From AC-32 sp963765785 (GTDB lineage: Bacteria > Actinomycetota > Thermoleophilia > Gaiellales > Gaiellaceae), in NCBI GenBank assembly GCA_963765785.1, contig CAVXXW010000009.1, positions 186,001-250,000 on the forward strand: DNA of 64,000 nucleotides, read 5' to 3'. Made by a program: the position numbers and the translations under genes. Position 1 is the first letter of the stretch. Each line of letters opens with the position of its first letter. Shown in pieces: positions 9,111 through 17,236 of this stretch. The notes beneath the pieces are model-generated. The model saw only the letters and a program-made list of their open reading frames with translations, searched no databases and was not told the origin of the DNA.

Positions 9111-9311
9111 TTACGCGCCGTCGGAGCGCTCGGCGTGATGCTCTGCCGCCTGCTCCCGCTCCTCCTGCGCGACATCCTCGGCCTGGTCGGCGCGGTCGGA
9201 CGCCATCGCCTCTTGCTCCTGGTGCATTCCCTCCTGCGCCATCGAGCTGTCGCCGGTCATATCGCCCGCGGCCTTCTTGCTGCGGCCGAGGAGCTTGTCG
9301 AGGAAACTCAT
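9111..9311 (-). CDS. CsbD-like small stress protein
   Basis: This 66-residue, highly charged, probably mostly disordered or helical protein begins SFLDKLLGRSKKAAGDMTGD. The KKAAGDMTGD...QEGMHQEQE pattern resembles the KxAAGxxTGD/xxEGxxxQ core of CsbD-type general stress proteins. The ATG at 9311 is preceded by a strong AAGGAGG site. A hairpin with a T8 run lies in its presumed leader (9357-9404). Confidence 0.65.
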   Translation of the reverse strand: MSFLDKLLGRSKKAAGDMTGDSSMAQEGMHQEQEAMASDRADQAEDVAQEEREQAAEHHAERSDGA

Positions 9312-9356
9312 GCATAGCCTCCTTGCGGGTTGCCGGAGCTACGAGTATCCGCAAAG

Positions 9357-9404
9357 GGCAAAAAAAACGCCAGATCCGGAAAACCTTTCGGCCCTCCGGA
9401 TCTG
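9357..9404 (-). terminator. Terminator-like hairpin in the leader of the CsbD-like gene
   Basis: The 10-bp inverted repeat CAGATCCGGA/TCCGGATCTG (9371-9380 and 9395-9404) is followed on the minus strand, after a short GCG, by eight T residues (9361-9368 read as A on the plus strand). It sits about 50 nt before the ATG of the CsbD-like gene, with no other minus-strand gene upstream. It may be an attenuator or the end of a short RNA. Confidence 0.55.
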
Positions 9405-9466
9405 ACGGGGATGACCCTAACGCGCCACCGGACTTGCGTCAAGCCGGTGCTACCATCCGCGCCGCG

Positions 9467-10174
9467 GTGGCCAAGAAGTCGCGTACGCCGGCGCCGCCGC
9501 GGAAGGTCCAGGCACCTCAGCGGCGGTCCGATCCGAAGAAGCGCCCGAGCTGGACGGCGTCCGGACGGCTGCCCGTGTGGATCGGTCTCGCGGTGCTCGT
9601 GATCGCCGCGGTCGTCGCAGGCGTCGTCTTCGTCGGCCGCAGCGGCGGCGGGAACACCACTTCGGCCAAGGTGCTAAACGACAGCCAGCTCGTCGGGCTC
9701 CAGACCGGGCTGGCGCCGTGGAACCCCGGGCTCGACACGCTGCCGGACCGCCTGAAGCCTGTCGGCGTGCACGCGCTCACGAACGAGGGCGAGGTGCTGC
9801 ACATCCACCAGCACCTCGACATCTACGTGAACGGCAAGCACGAGGTCGTGCCGCAGGGGATCGGCATCTACGACGGCCAGTTCCTGACCGAGCTCCACAC
9901 CCACGACGCGACCGGGATCATGCACGTCGAGTCGCCGGTGGCGAAGAACTTCGACCTCGGCCAGTTCTTCGGCGTGTGGGGAGTGCGCCTGACGAACGAC
10001 TGCATCGGCGGCTACTGCCAGGAGCTGACGCCGTGGACGATGTACGTCAACGGCCAGCCCTATCGGGGCGACCCGGCCTCGCTGGTGCTCAAGGAGCACC
10101 AGGAGATCGCGTTCGTGATCGGCACGCCGCCGAAGAACGTCCCCGCGACGTACAAGTTCCCTGCCGGCCTCTAG
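9467..10174 (+). CDS. Membrane-anchored His-rich protein, unknown function
   Basis: This 235-residue protein has a basic, proline-rich cytoplasmic N-terminus (1-35), one membrane helix (about 37-59) and an extracytoplasmic domain. The domain contains LHIHQHLDIYVNGK and, later, ELHTHDATGIMHVES, giving a cluster of at least six His plus acidic residues, suggestive of metal binding. Two Cys (DCIGGYC) could form a disulfide. It continues with FFGVWGVRL and ends with a beta-rich segment. I know similar uncharacterised actinobacterial proteins but no assigned function. The GTG at 9467 is the first start after a stretch without ribosome-binding sequence. Confidence 0.7.
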   Translation: MAKKSRTPAPPRKVQAPQRRSDPKKRPSWTASGRLPVWIGLAVLVIAAVVAGVVFVGRSGGGNTTSAKVLNDSQLVGLQTGLAPWNPGLDTLPDRLKPVGVHALTNEGEVLHIHQHLDIYVNGKHEVVPQGIGIYDGQFLTELHTHDATGIMHVESPVAKNFDLGQFFGVWGVRLTNDCIGGYCQELTPWTMYVNGQPYRGDPASLVLKEHQEIAFVIGTPPKNVPATYKFPAGL

Positions 10175-10206
10175 AACCGCGCTTCCGTAGGGCTATCCTT
10201 CGGCCC

Positions 10207-10294
10207 GCCGGGGTGGCGAAACTGGTCATACGCGCCTGACTTAAAATCAGGTGTCCGCGCTGCGGGCGTAAGGGTTCGAGTCCCTTCCCCGGCA
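10207..10294 (+). tRNA. tRNA-Leu (anticodon TAA)
   Basis: The acceptor stem GCCGGGG/CCCCGGC, the anticodon loop CTTAAAA in the stem TGACTTAAAATCA, a long variable arm and the T arm AGGGTTCGAGTCCCT give a complete class II tRNA of 88 nt. No CCA is encoded. Confidence 0.95.
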
Positions 10295-10357
10295 CCTCTT
10301 CGGCGTTGACGCACTCGGGTCAGGCGAGGCGATGCGCCCGTCCGCGACCATCCTGTC

Positions 10358-10657
10358 GTGGACTTCGACCTCCGTCAGCGGACGATCGATCTCGAGGCGA
10401 ACCGCTCTCGCCTCGAGCGCGCATTGGGCTCATGCGAGCTAGCGCTCGCTGAGCTCGAACGGCGCGGTGACGTCGACGGACTGCAGCGTCTGCGCGATGA
10501 TCTCCGCTCGGCGTTGCTCCTCGTTCAGGAGGGCACGGGGCGCGACGCCCAGGGGTCGGGCGGAGGCCGTTGTCCACGTGTGGCATCGCCCAGGTCGCTC
10601 CGCCGCAGGGCGCGTGGCGACTCTCCCCCCGGAGCGGCCGCCCATCAGGCGGCCTGA
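10358..10657 (+). CDS. Possible small helical protein
   Basis: This 99-residue ORF has a GTG start. Its first 60 residues look like a genuine amphipathic helix pair (repeated Leu, Arg, Glu; LERALGSCELALAELERRG), but the last 35 residues are Arg/Pro/Gly-rich as in random GC-rich reading. It lies alone in the 418 bp between tRNA-Leu and the lipoprotein gene; nothing else is seen there. No good ribosome-binding site is visible. It may be a decayed or frameshifted gene. Confidence 0.3.
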   Translation: MDFDLRQRTIDLEANRSRLERALGSCELALAELERRGDVDGLQRLRDDLRSALLLVQEGTGRDAQGSGGGRCPRVASPRSLRRRARGDSPPGAAAHQAA

Positions 10658-10712
10658 GGACGGCCGCTCCACCTCCTTGACTCGGACGGCCGCCGGGGAC
10701 GACACTCTCCCC

Positions 10713-11276
10713 ATGGCCGTCTCGACAACGAGGCTCGCCCCGCTGGCCGCCGTCTTCGCGGCAGTCCTGCTCTCGAGCGGGTGCGGCGGCGGCGGGAGCT
10801 CGAGCTCGAACACGAAGCCCGCCGAGGACTGGGCGAACAGCGTGTGCTCGGCGATCACGACGTGGACGAGCTCCGTCCGTCAGACCGGGAACGACCTCCG
10901 TAGCGGCACCGTCAACAAGGACAGCCTCAACAAGGCCGTCAACGAGTTCCAAAGCTCGACGACCCAGCTCTCGGACGACCTCAAGGGTCTCGGGCGGCCG
11001 GACACCGCCTCGGGGCAGAAGGCTCAGGCCTCCGTGGACAAGCTCGCCAACGAGATCCAGACCGACGCCGACCAGATCAAGACCGAGATCAAGGGCGCGT
11101 CAGGTGTGGCGGGCTACCAGAAGGCGCTCGCGAACGTCGGCGTCACGCTCCAGCAGATGGGCCAACAGGTCACGAACACCTTCGGGGAGCTCGGCAACCT
11201 CGACGCTAAGGGCGAGCTCCAGTCGGCGTTCAAGAAGGCCGACAAGTGCTCGAGCCTCGTCAAGTCGTCCGGCTGA
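10713..11276 (+). CDS. Secreted lipoprotein, unknown function
   Basis: This 187-residue protein has a signal peptide ending in the lipobox LLSSGC, so it should be lipid-anchored on the outer face of the membrane. A Gly/Ser linker follows, then an all-helical domain rich in Lys, Gln, Asn and Ser, with repeated DxLKxL/ASVDKLANEIQ-type segments, suggesting a coiled-coil bundle. Two Cys (in NSVCSAIT and ADKCSSL) could pair. I recognise no named family. The ATG at 10713 is chosen because it places the signal peptide correctly; the upstream in-frame extension is not protein-like. Confidence 0.75.
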   Translation: MAVSTTRLAPLAAVFAAVLLSSGCGGGGSSSSNTKPAEDWANSVCSAITTWTSSVRQTGNDLRSGTVNKDSLNKAVNEFQSSTTQLSDDLKGLGRPDTASGQKAQASVDKLANEIQTDADQIKTEIKGASGVAGYQKALANVGVTLQQMGQQVTNTFGELGNLDAKGELQSAFKKADKCSSLVKSSG

Positions 11277-11303
11277 CGTCCAAAGCCTCCTAGACTCCGA
11301 AGC

Positions 11304-12593
11304 GTGACGGAAGTGCAGGAGGTTTCTCCCGAGCACGACCACCTCGAGTGGGAGACGCCGCTCTACCGGACGGCGCTCGCGCAGTACGAGCAGGCGCTCC
11401 CGCACGCCGACGTCGAGGAGTTCGTGGCCGAGCGGCTGCGCTACCCCGAGCGGTCGCTCGTGGTCAGCGTGCCGGTGCGGCTCGACTCCGGGCGCTGGAC
11501 GGTCTTTCCCGGCTACCGGGTGCAGCACTCGACGGTGCTCGGCCCGACGAAGGGGGGCGTCCGCTACGACGCCGCGGTCTCGCTCGGCGAGTGCGCGGCG
11601 CTCGCGATGTGGATGACGTGGAAGTGCGCGCTCCTGCGGCTGCCGTACGGCGGCGCGAAGGGCGGCGTCCGCTGCAGCCCGCACGACCTGTCGCCGGACG
11701 AGCTGCAGAGGATCACGCGGCGCTTCACGTCGGAGCTGCTCCCGATCATCGGCCCGCAGAAGGACATCCCGGCGCCGGACATGGCGACGAACGAGCAGAC
11801 GATGGCCTGGATGATGGACACGTACTCGATGGAGATCGGGCACGCCGTGCCGGAGATCGTGACCGGCAAGCCGATCGCGCTCGGCGGGTCGCTCTTCCGC
11901 CACGAGGCGACCGGCGCAGGGGTCGTCATGGTGATCGAGCGTGCGTGCCGGCGGCTCGGCTGGAAGCTCTCGGAGCAGCGCTGCGTGGTGCAGGGCTTCG
12001 GCAACGTCGGCGGGATCGCCGCGGCGGAGCTCGATGCGCTGGGGGCAGCCGTGCTCGCGGTGTCCGACCTCTCCGGCGGCGTCTACGACGCCGGCGGGCT
12101 CGACGTCGCGGAGCTGATGCGCTTCGCGGAGCAGCATGGCTCGCTCGCCGACTGGACGGAGGGCGACCGGATCACGAACGACGAGCTGCTCGAGCTGCCT
12201 TGCGACATCCTCGTGCTTGCCGCACGCGAGGACCAGGTGACGGCGGAGAACGCGCCGCGGCTGCAGGCCAAGCTGATCGCCGAGGGCGCGAACGGGCCGA
12301 CCTCGCTCGAGGCCGACGCGATCCTCGGCGAGCGCGGGATCCTGGTGCTCCCTGACGTCCTCACCAACGCCGGCGGCGTCACGGTCTCGTACTTCGAATG
12401 GGTGCAGGATCTCGGCCGGCTCTTCTGGGACCGGCGCGAGATCCGCTCGAAGCTGGCCGACCAGCTCGGGGACGCGTTCGACAGGGTCTGGACGCTCTCC
12501 GAGGATCGCAAGCTGACGCTCCGCAGCTCCGCGCTTGTCGCCGGCATCCGCGAGGTGGCCGGCGCGCTGCGCTCGCGAGGGATCTACCCGTGA
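11304..12593 (+). CDS. gdhA: Glutamate dehydrogenase (Glu/Leu/Phe/Val family)
   Basis: This 429-residue enzyme interconverts glutamate and 2-oxoglutarate plus ammonia. Visible are the PTKGG loop (81-85), the catalytic PYGGAKGG (114-121, Lys119), DIPAPDM, and the Rossmann segment VQGFGNVGG in the dinucleotide-binding domain, ending with AEGANGPTS and DVLTNAGGV. The overall pattern is the hexameric glutamate dehydrogenase type rather than leucine or phenylalanine dehydrogenase, though substrate is inferred. The start is GTG at 11304. The stop overlaps the CBS gene start by 4 bp (GTGA). Confidence 0.92.
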   Translation: MTEVQEVSPEHDHLEWETPLYRTALAQYEQALPHADVEEFVAERLRYPERSLVVSVPVRLDSGRWTVFPGYRVQHSTVLGPTKGGVRYDAAVSLGECAALAMWMTWKCALLRLPYGGAKGGVRCSPHDLSPDELQRITRRFTSELLPIIGPQKDIPAPDMATNEQTMAWMMDTYSMEIGHAVPEIVTGKPIALGGSLFRHEATGAGVVMVIERACRRLGWKLSEQRCVVQGFGNVGGIAAAELDALGAAVLAVSDLSGGVYDAGGLDVAELMRFAEQHGSLADWTEGDRITNDELLELPCDILVLAAREDQVTAENAPRLQAKLIAEGANGPTSLEADAILGERGILVLPDVLTNAGGVTVSYFEWVQDLGRLFWDRREIRSKLADQLGDAFDRVWTLSEDRKLTLRSSALVAGIREVAGALRSRGIYP

Positions 12594-13006
12594 GCGCCGA
12601 CCGCGTCCGCGACGCGATGATCTCGGAGCCTCGCTCACTCGACGCGTCGGTACCGGCGCAGGAAGCGGGGTCGCACCTGACGCAGCCCGACGTGCGTGCC
12701 GTCTATGTCTCGGACGCCGACCGCTTCGTGGGAGTCGTCACCCGCAAGACGCTCGTCCAGGAGGTCGTCGCGGCCGGCCGAGACCCCCGCGAGGTGCGGG
12801 TGGGGGAGATCGCGGAGCCGCCGAACTGGACGTTCGATCCCGACGTGCCGCTCGACGAGGCGTTCGCGCAGCTCGAGGAGTGGGACGCCGAGCGCGTGCC
12901 CGTTGTCGAGGGCGGCGTGCTGGTCGGCGTGCTCTCGCGCAGCTCCGTGCAGCGGCGGCTGGCCGAGGACGAGCCGCCCGCGGCAGCCGATCAGCAGCAG
13001 GTGTAG
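12590..13006 (+). CDS. CBS-domain pair protein
   Basis: This 138-residue protein consists of two CBS motifs: one around AVYVSDADRFVGVVTRKTLVQEV, the second around DEAFAQLEEWDAERVPVVEGGVLVGVLSRS. CBS pairs bind adenosine nucleotides and modulate partner proteins. The GTG start overlaps the glutamate dehydrogenase stop (GTGA), so the two are translationally coupled. A role as a nucleotide-responsive partner of the dehydrogenase is therefore plausible but unproven. Its 3' end overlaps the convergent Ppx/GppA gene by 16 bp. Confidence 0.82.
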   Translation: MSADRVRDAMISEPRSLDASVPAQEAGSHLTQPDVRAVYVSDADRFVGVVTRKTLVQEVVAAGRDPREVRVGEIAEPPNWTFDPDVPLDEAFAQLEEWDAERVPVVEGGVLVGVLSRSSVQRRLAEDEPPAAADQQQV

Positions 13007-13911
13007 GCGCCGGGCGGCGCCGCGCCTTCCTCGGGCTCGGGCAGCTCGGCCGCCTCGAGCGCGGCGCCGTTGAGCAGGTCGCGCTCGCTCGCCTCGAGCC
13101 CGTCGAGGCCGTACCTGTCGAGCACCTCGCGGACGACGATCGCGCCGCCGACGATCACCGGCGCGCGCTCCGGCTCGAGGCCGGGCAGCTCTCGGCGCTC
13201 GGCGAGCGTAAGCGAGGCCAGCCGCTCGAGCTGTCGTTCAACCGCCTCGCGCGTGAGCCGGTGGCCGTGCACCTGCTCGCGGTGGTAGCCGCCGAGCTCG
13301 AGCGCGGCGAGCGTCGTGATCGTCCCGTCGACGCCGATCGCGTCCCCGGCTGTCAGGTCCGGGAGGGACCTGCGGACGTCGTGCGCCGCCGCTGCCAGCT
13401 CGTCGGCGCCGGGCGGGTCCGCGCGCAGGTGCCGCTCGGTCAGGCGCACCGAGCCGACGTCGACGCTCACGCGGTCGCCAGCGGTGATCAGCTCGGTCGA
13501 GCCGCCGCCGACGTCCAGCACGAGCGTCCCGTTCTCGAGCCCGCGCCCGTTCGCAACCCCTCGGCGCGTCAGCTCGGCCTCTTCTTCGCCGCTCAGGAGC
13601 CGCGTCGTGAAGCCGTAGCTCCACTCGACCTCGCCGAGGAACGCCTCGCCGTTCTCGGCGTCGCGCACGGCGCTCGTTCCGACGGCGAGCACGCGCTCGG
13701 CCCCGAGCTGCTCGAGCTCGCGGCGGTAGTCCGAGAGGACGTTCCGCACCCGCGCGATCGGCAGCGGCAGGAGCCGGCGCCGCTCGTCGACGCCCTCGCC
13801 GAGCCGCGTGATCGCGGTCCGGCGGGCGACTTCATCGACGCGGCCGCCGTCCACGTCCGCCACGAGCAGACGGGTGGAGTTGGTGCCGAGATCGACGACG
13901 CCGACGCGCAC
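12991..13911 (-). CDS. Ppx/GppA-family phosphatase
   Basis: This 306-residue protein of the ASKHA fold matches exopolyphosphatase/guanosine pentaphosphatase proteins. It shows the phosphate-1 motif VVDLGTNSTRLLVAD at the N-terminus, AVGTSAVRDAENGEAF in the middle, the phosphate-2 motif LVLDVGGGSTEL and the late GVDGTITTLAALELG. It is the short actinobacterial form without the C-terminal HD-like domain of E. coli Ppx. Start is GTG at 13911. It may act in polyphosphate or (p)ppGpp turnover. Confidence 0.9.
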   Translation of the reverse strand: MRVGVVDLGTNSTRLLVADVDGGRVDEVARRTAITRLGEGVDERRRLLPLPIARVRNVLSDYRRELEQLGAERVLAVGTSAVRDAENGEAFLGEVEWSYGFTTRLLSGEEEAELTRRGVANGRGLENGTLVLDVGGGSTELITAGDRVSVDVGSVRLTERHLRADPPGADELAAAAHDVRRSLPDLTAGDAIGVDGTITTLAALELGGYHREQVHGHRLTREAVERQLERLASLTLAERRELPGLEPERAPVIVGGAIVVREVLDRYGLDGLEASERDLLNGAALEAAELPEPEEGAAPPGAYTCC

Positions 13912-13931
13912 GGGTCGAAACGCTAGCCGGA

Positions 13932-14792
13932 CTACGCCGCGTCGAGCAGCGCCTGCGCGCGCCGGGTGTTCCTGATCGACGACGGCGGCACGCCGTACTC
14001 GCGCGTGAAGCTCGCCGTGAAGTGGCTGTGGCTGGAGAAGCCGAGCTCGAGCGCGAGCGTGGTCAGCTCCCCGGCGGAGAGCGGCAGCCGCTCGAGCGCC
14101 GTGCGCAGGCGCAAGGCCTGGCGGTAGCCCGCGAGCGTGAACCCGGTCTCGGCGCGGAACACCCGGGCGAGATGGAAAGGCGAGGTGAGCAGGCGCGCGG
14201 CCAGGTCGCCGAGCGTCACCCGCGCCGCGGGGTCGAACGCCAGCTCGGCCTTCGCTGCCTCGGCGAGCTCGCGATGGTCAGCAGCCGTTCGATCGCGGGC
14301 CGCCGTCCTCGGCGACGTGGTCGCTCCGAGGGCGCGCAGCGCGAGCCGGGTCGCCAGCTCCTCGGAGCCGAGGGGGTCGACGGGCCGGCCGCGTAGATAC
14401 CGCACGAGCAGGTGCTGGAGCAGGTAGGTGCGCCGGTCGACCGCCACGTGCGTCACGCGGATGCGCAGCCCGCCGGCGAGCACGGCGGCTCCCTCTACAG
14501 CCAGGCGCGCGAGCGACTCGGGCGGGAGCTCGATGAACACGGACTCGTCCCCTCCGGGGCTGTGCAGCTCGCGGCGGTACGGCTGGTCCGCGTTGTAGAG
14601 CATCGCGTGGTTCGGCGTCGCCAGGACGGGCTCGCGCCCGAGGTGCCGGATCACCACCGCGCGTCGCGGAAAGACGACGTGGGCACGGTCCCCGATCACG
14701 TTCGTCTCGCGCCACGAGGCGTCGTCCGGCGGGCAGTGGAACTCGCCGAGCTTCAGGGCCGGCGTGGTCAGCAACGGCGTCACCGTGGCCAC
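13932..14792 (-). CDS. AraC-family transcriptional regulator
   Basis: This 286-residue regulator has an N-terminal cupin-like sensing half (about 10-150, with RRELHSPGGDESVFIELPPE) and a C-terminal double helix-turn-helix. The second HTH shows the AraC signature ELGFSSHSHFTASFTREYGVPPS. Start is GTG at 14792. The closest upstream gene is the FG-GAP protein on the same strand, separated by a strong hairpin, so it is probably transcribed alone. Ligand and targets are unknown. Confidence 0.9.
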   Translation of the reverse strand: MATVTPLLTTPALKLGEFHCPPDDASWRETNVIGDRAHVVFPRRAVVIRHLGREPVLATPNHAMLYNADQPYRRELHSPGGDESVFIELPPESLARLAVEGAAVLAGGLRIRVTHVAVDRRTYLLQHLLVRYLRGRPVDPLGSEELATRLALRALGATTSPRTAARDRTAADHRELAEAAKAELAFDPAARVTLGDLAARLLTSPFHLARVFRAETGFTLAGYRQALRLRTALERLPLSAGELTTLALELGFSSHSHFTASFTREYGVPPSSIRNTRRAQALLDAA

Positions 14793-14824
14793 ACGACCTC
14801 TGACGCCCCCGCCCGCGCGAGGTT

Positions 14825-14856
14825 AGCGCGGCGCCTCCGAGGCGAGGCGCCGCGCT
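14825..14856 (-). terminator. Strong hairpin after the FG-GAP gene
   Basis: A perfect 13-bp inverted repeat (arm AGCGCGGCGCCTC) with a 6-nt loop lies immediately downstream of the FG-GAP gene and upstream of the AraC gene. There is no T-run, as is usual in very GC-rich genomes. Confidence 0.7.
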
Positions 14857-14866
14857 GTGAGGGAGA

Positions 14867-16177
14867 TCAGGGCCGGCGGGGCCTGTTGCCGGCGACGATG
14901 TAGACGTGGTTGCCGTTCGCGGCCGAGACGAGCTCGTCCGGCAGGCCGTCCCGGTTGGTGTCGCCGAGGCCGACCGCGTCGAAGCCGAGCTGCTCGTTCT
15001 CGACGGTGCTCGTGATCGTCCGCAAGAGCGCACCGGTGGCGCCCGAGAAGATCTGCGCCTTCCCGGCCTGGAACGCGCCTGCGCTCGACGTGTACGAGCC
15101 GACGATCAGGTCGGGCCGGCCGTCGCCGTTCACGTCGCCGGCGCTCCGGCCGGGGCCGAGGCCGGCGTCGGCGGAGTCGCCGACCCAGGCATGGAGCTCG
15201 TGGCCGTCGCGGCCCGAGTAGACGGCCGCGCGGCCGGCGGGGTTCCCGTCGACGCTGCCGCCGGTCGTGTCGGCGTAGTCGCCGACGTAGAAGTCAGGCG
15301 TCCCGTCGCCGTTGACATCGCCCACGCCGGCTACGAAGAACGAGCCGAACTGGCCACCGTCCGGAGAGGCGTCGATCGCGAACAGCCGCGCACCGGTCTT
15401 GCCCGAGTACACGTACGCCTTCCCGCGCTGCTCGGGTCCCGCGTTCCGCGCCCCGATGATCTGGTCGGGGACGTGGTCGCGGTTCACGTCGCGGCTCCAC
15501 CCGGCGCCCGAGCCGAACTGGTCTCCGACGCCGTCGCCCGTCAGCGTCCGGATCGGCTCGTACGTGCGGCCCGAGTAGATCGTCGCGTAGCCGGGGCCAA
15601 CTCCGCCGAACGCCTGCGGCGCGCCGATCAGCACGTCGGCGTGGTGATCGTGGTCGACGTCGCCGGCGCTCGAGACGCTCCAGCCGAACGCGTCGCCCGC
15701 AGTGCGGCCGACGAAGCGATGGAGCAGCGCTCCCGTGCGCCCCGAGAAGAGATCGACGTGCCCGGCGCCGTTTCCGGGAGCGCCGACGAGGATGTCGTGC
15801 ACGCCGTCGCGGTCCGTGTCGCCCGCGTCGGCGATCGAGAACCCGTACTGGTCGCCCGCCTCGCCGTCGAAGCGGTGGAGCAGCCGGCCGGTGCGCCCGG
15901 AGTAGACGTACGCCGTTCCCGTCGAGGTGTCGGCGCCGTTGTAGGGCTCGGAGACGATTGCCTCCTCGACGCCGTCGCCGTCCACGTCGCCAAGCTCGCT
16001 GACGGCCCAGCCGAAGTACGACCCGGCGGGGGCAGGCCCGCTCGAGTCGAACTCGTGCAGCACCTTCACGTCCTGCTCGACGAACGACCCGCCGGCGCCG
16101 CTCGCTCCGACGGCGAGCGCCGCCGACAGCACCGCCAGCGCCGTGACCGCGAACGACAGCGACTTTCCGTTGGACAT
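14867..16177 (-). CDS. Secreted FG-GAP (integrin-like) beta-propeller protein
   Basis: This 436-residue protein has a Sec signal peptide (about 1-30, cleavage near VGASGA) and then seven FG-GAP repeats. Each repeat has the pattern F-G-x-x-V..DxDxDGxxD: DVDGDGVEE, DTDRDGVHD, DVDHDHHAD, DVNRDHVPD, DVNGDGTPD, DVNGDGRPD, DTNRDGLPD, followed by a YSG(R/K)TG strand. Seven such blades form an integrin-alpha-like propeller with Ca2+ sites. The repeats fill the protein; there is no anchor or extra domain. The ATG at 16177 is preceded by GGGAGGTG. Its partner is unknown; a cell-surface role is likely. Confidence 0.9.
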   Translation of the reverse strand: MSNGKSLSFAVTALAVLSAALAVGASGAGGSFVEQDVKVLHEFDSSGPAPAGSYFGWAVSELGDVDGDGVEEAIVSEPYNGADTSTGTAYVYSGRTGRLLHRFDGEAGDQYGFSIADAGDTDRDGVHDILVGAPGNGAGHVDLFSGRTGALLHRFVGRTAGDAFGWSVSSAGDVDHDHHADVLIGAPQAFGGVGPGYATIYSGRTYEPIRTLTGDGVGDQFGSGAGWSRDVNRDHVPDQIIGARNAGPEQRGKAYVYSGKTGARLFAIDASPDGGQFGSFFVAGVGDVNGDGTPDFYVGDYADTTGGSVDGNPAGRAAVYSGRDGHELHAWVGDSADAGLGPGRSAGDVNGDGRPDLIVGSYTSSAGAFQAGKAQIFSGATGALLRTITSTVENEQLGFDAVGLGDTNRDGLPDELVSAANGNHVYIVAGNRPRRP

Positions 16178-16282
16178 CTCTGCACCTCCCGATGCCTGGA
16201 TTTCGCCCAACGTAGGAGCCGTCCGCGGCGCCCGCTGTCACGTTCGTGCTCGTTTCAAGTGGCGCTATACTGCGGCCAGCGA

Positions 16283-16356
16283 CGCGGGGTGGAGCAGTCA
16301 GGTAGCTCGCCGGGCTCATAACCCGGAGGTCGCAGGTTCAAATCCTGCCCCCGCTA
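16283..16356 (+). tRNA. Initiator tRNA-fMet (CAT), copy 1
   Basis: The tRNA is 74 nt with a CTCATAA anticodon loop, the initiator-specific three G-C pairs (GGG/CCC) at the base of the anticodon stem, an unpaired first base (C1 opposite T72) and T arm GCAGGTTCAAATCCTGC. It is repeated at 24674 and as a 3' fragment at 29249. Confidence 0.95.
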
Positions 16357-16361
16357 CTGCG

Positions 16362-16386
16362 AAAGGCGCCGGAGTCGGCGCTTTTT
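16362..16386 (+). terminator. Rho-independent terminator after tRNA-fMet copy 1
   Basis: Stem GCGCCG-GAGT-CGGCGC is followed by TTTTT. Confidence 0.8.
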
Positions 16387-16467
16387 GCGTTCTGAAGGTA
16401 CGTTTGGCGCGCCGCTGGCCCCGCGCACTTGACGTCTTGCCTGCCCATCGGTCAACCTCGGGTCCGG

Positions 16468-17235
16468 ATGAGTGCTGGCCGCGTCATCCTGATCGTCCTC
16501 GGCGGCATCGGCGTCCTGTTCGGGCTGGCCCTGATGGCGGGTGGAGGCTTCCTCCTGTGGGCCGACCGCACACAGCGCGACGACGGCTACCTGACGACTC
16601 CGACCGAGCGGTTCGCGACGCCGTCCTACGCCTTGACGCGCACGCGGCTCGAGGTCGACACCAACGGGGCGGGCTGGGTCTTGAATGAGAGCTGGTTCGG
16701 GAAGATCCGGATCCGCGGCGAGAGCTCCGACCACAAGACCCTCTTCATCGGCATCGGCCCGGCGGCGGACGTCTCGAAGTACTTGGGAGACGTCGCCCAC
16801 GCGAATGTCCAGGACCTCGACTTCGATCCCTTCCGAGCTACGTACCTTCCGATCACGGGAGGCGCGCCGGAAGGCCCGCCTGCCAACCAGGGCTTCTGGG
16901 CGGCCTCCGCTTCCGGTGTGGGGACGCAGACGCTGACGTGGAAGGTGCGAGACGGCGACTGGTCGGTTGTCCTCATGAACGCCGATGGCTCCCGCGGCGT
17001 CTCTGCCGATATCGACCTCGGCGCGAAGCTGTCCTTCCTGCTCTGGGTCGCCATCGGCGTGCTCATCGGCGGCGTGCTCGTCACCGCGGGAAGCACCGGG
17101 CTGATCGTCCTTGCCGCGCGAAAACCCCGTCCACCGCCAGGGCCGCCGGAGGCCGGTCCCGAGAGCCGCGCACCAGGCCCTGCGCCGCCGTCCGAGCCTC
17201 CCGACCAAACGACAGAGGAGCCCCCGCCCGCGTAA
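16468..17235 (+). CDS. Two-helix membrane protein, unknown function
   Basis: This 255-residue protein has TM1 at about 5-28, an extracytoplasmic domain of about 150 residues and TM2 near 192-215. A proline-rich cytoplasmic tail follows (PPPGPPEAGPES and so on). The outer domain has no cysteines and is beta-rich, with the segment TWKVRDGDWSVVLMNADGSR. Such proteins are common in actinobacteria without assigned function. I chose ATG 16468 over an earlier ATG (16429), which would add a polar extension before the membrane helix. Confidence 0.7.
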   Translation: MSAGRVILIVLGGIGVLFGLALMAGGGFLLWADRTQRDDGYLTTPTERFATPSYALTRTRLEVDTNGAGWVLNESWFGKIRIRGESSDHKTLFIGIGPAADVSKYLGDVAHANVQDLDFDPFRATYLPITGGAPEGPPANQGFWAASASGVGTQTLTWKVRDGDWSVVLMNADGSRGVSADIDLGAKLSFLLWVAIGVLIGGVLVTAGSTGLIVLAARKPRPPPGPPEAGPESRAPGPAPPSEPPDQTTEEPPPA

Positions 17236-17236
17236 T

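Noticed and set aside
14906..16321. Long plus-strand ORF opposite the FG-GAP gene
   Set aside because: It is the mirror of the repetitive Asp/Gly propeller gene, Val/Arg/Ala-rich, without any motif or ribosome-binding site.
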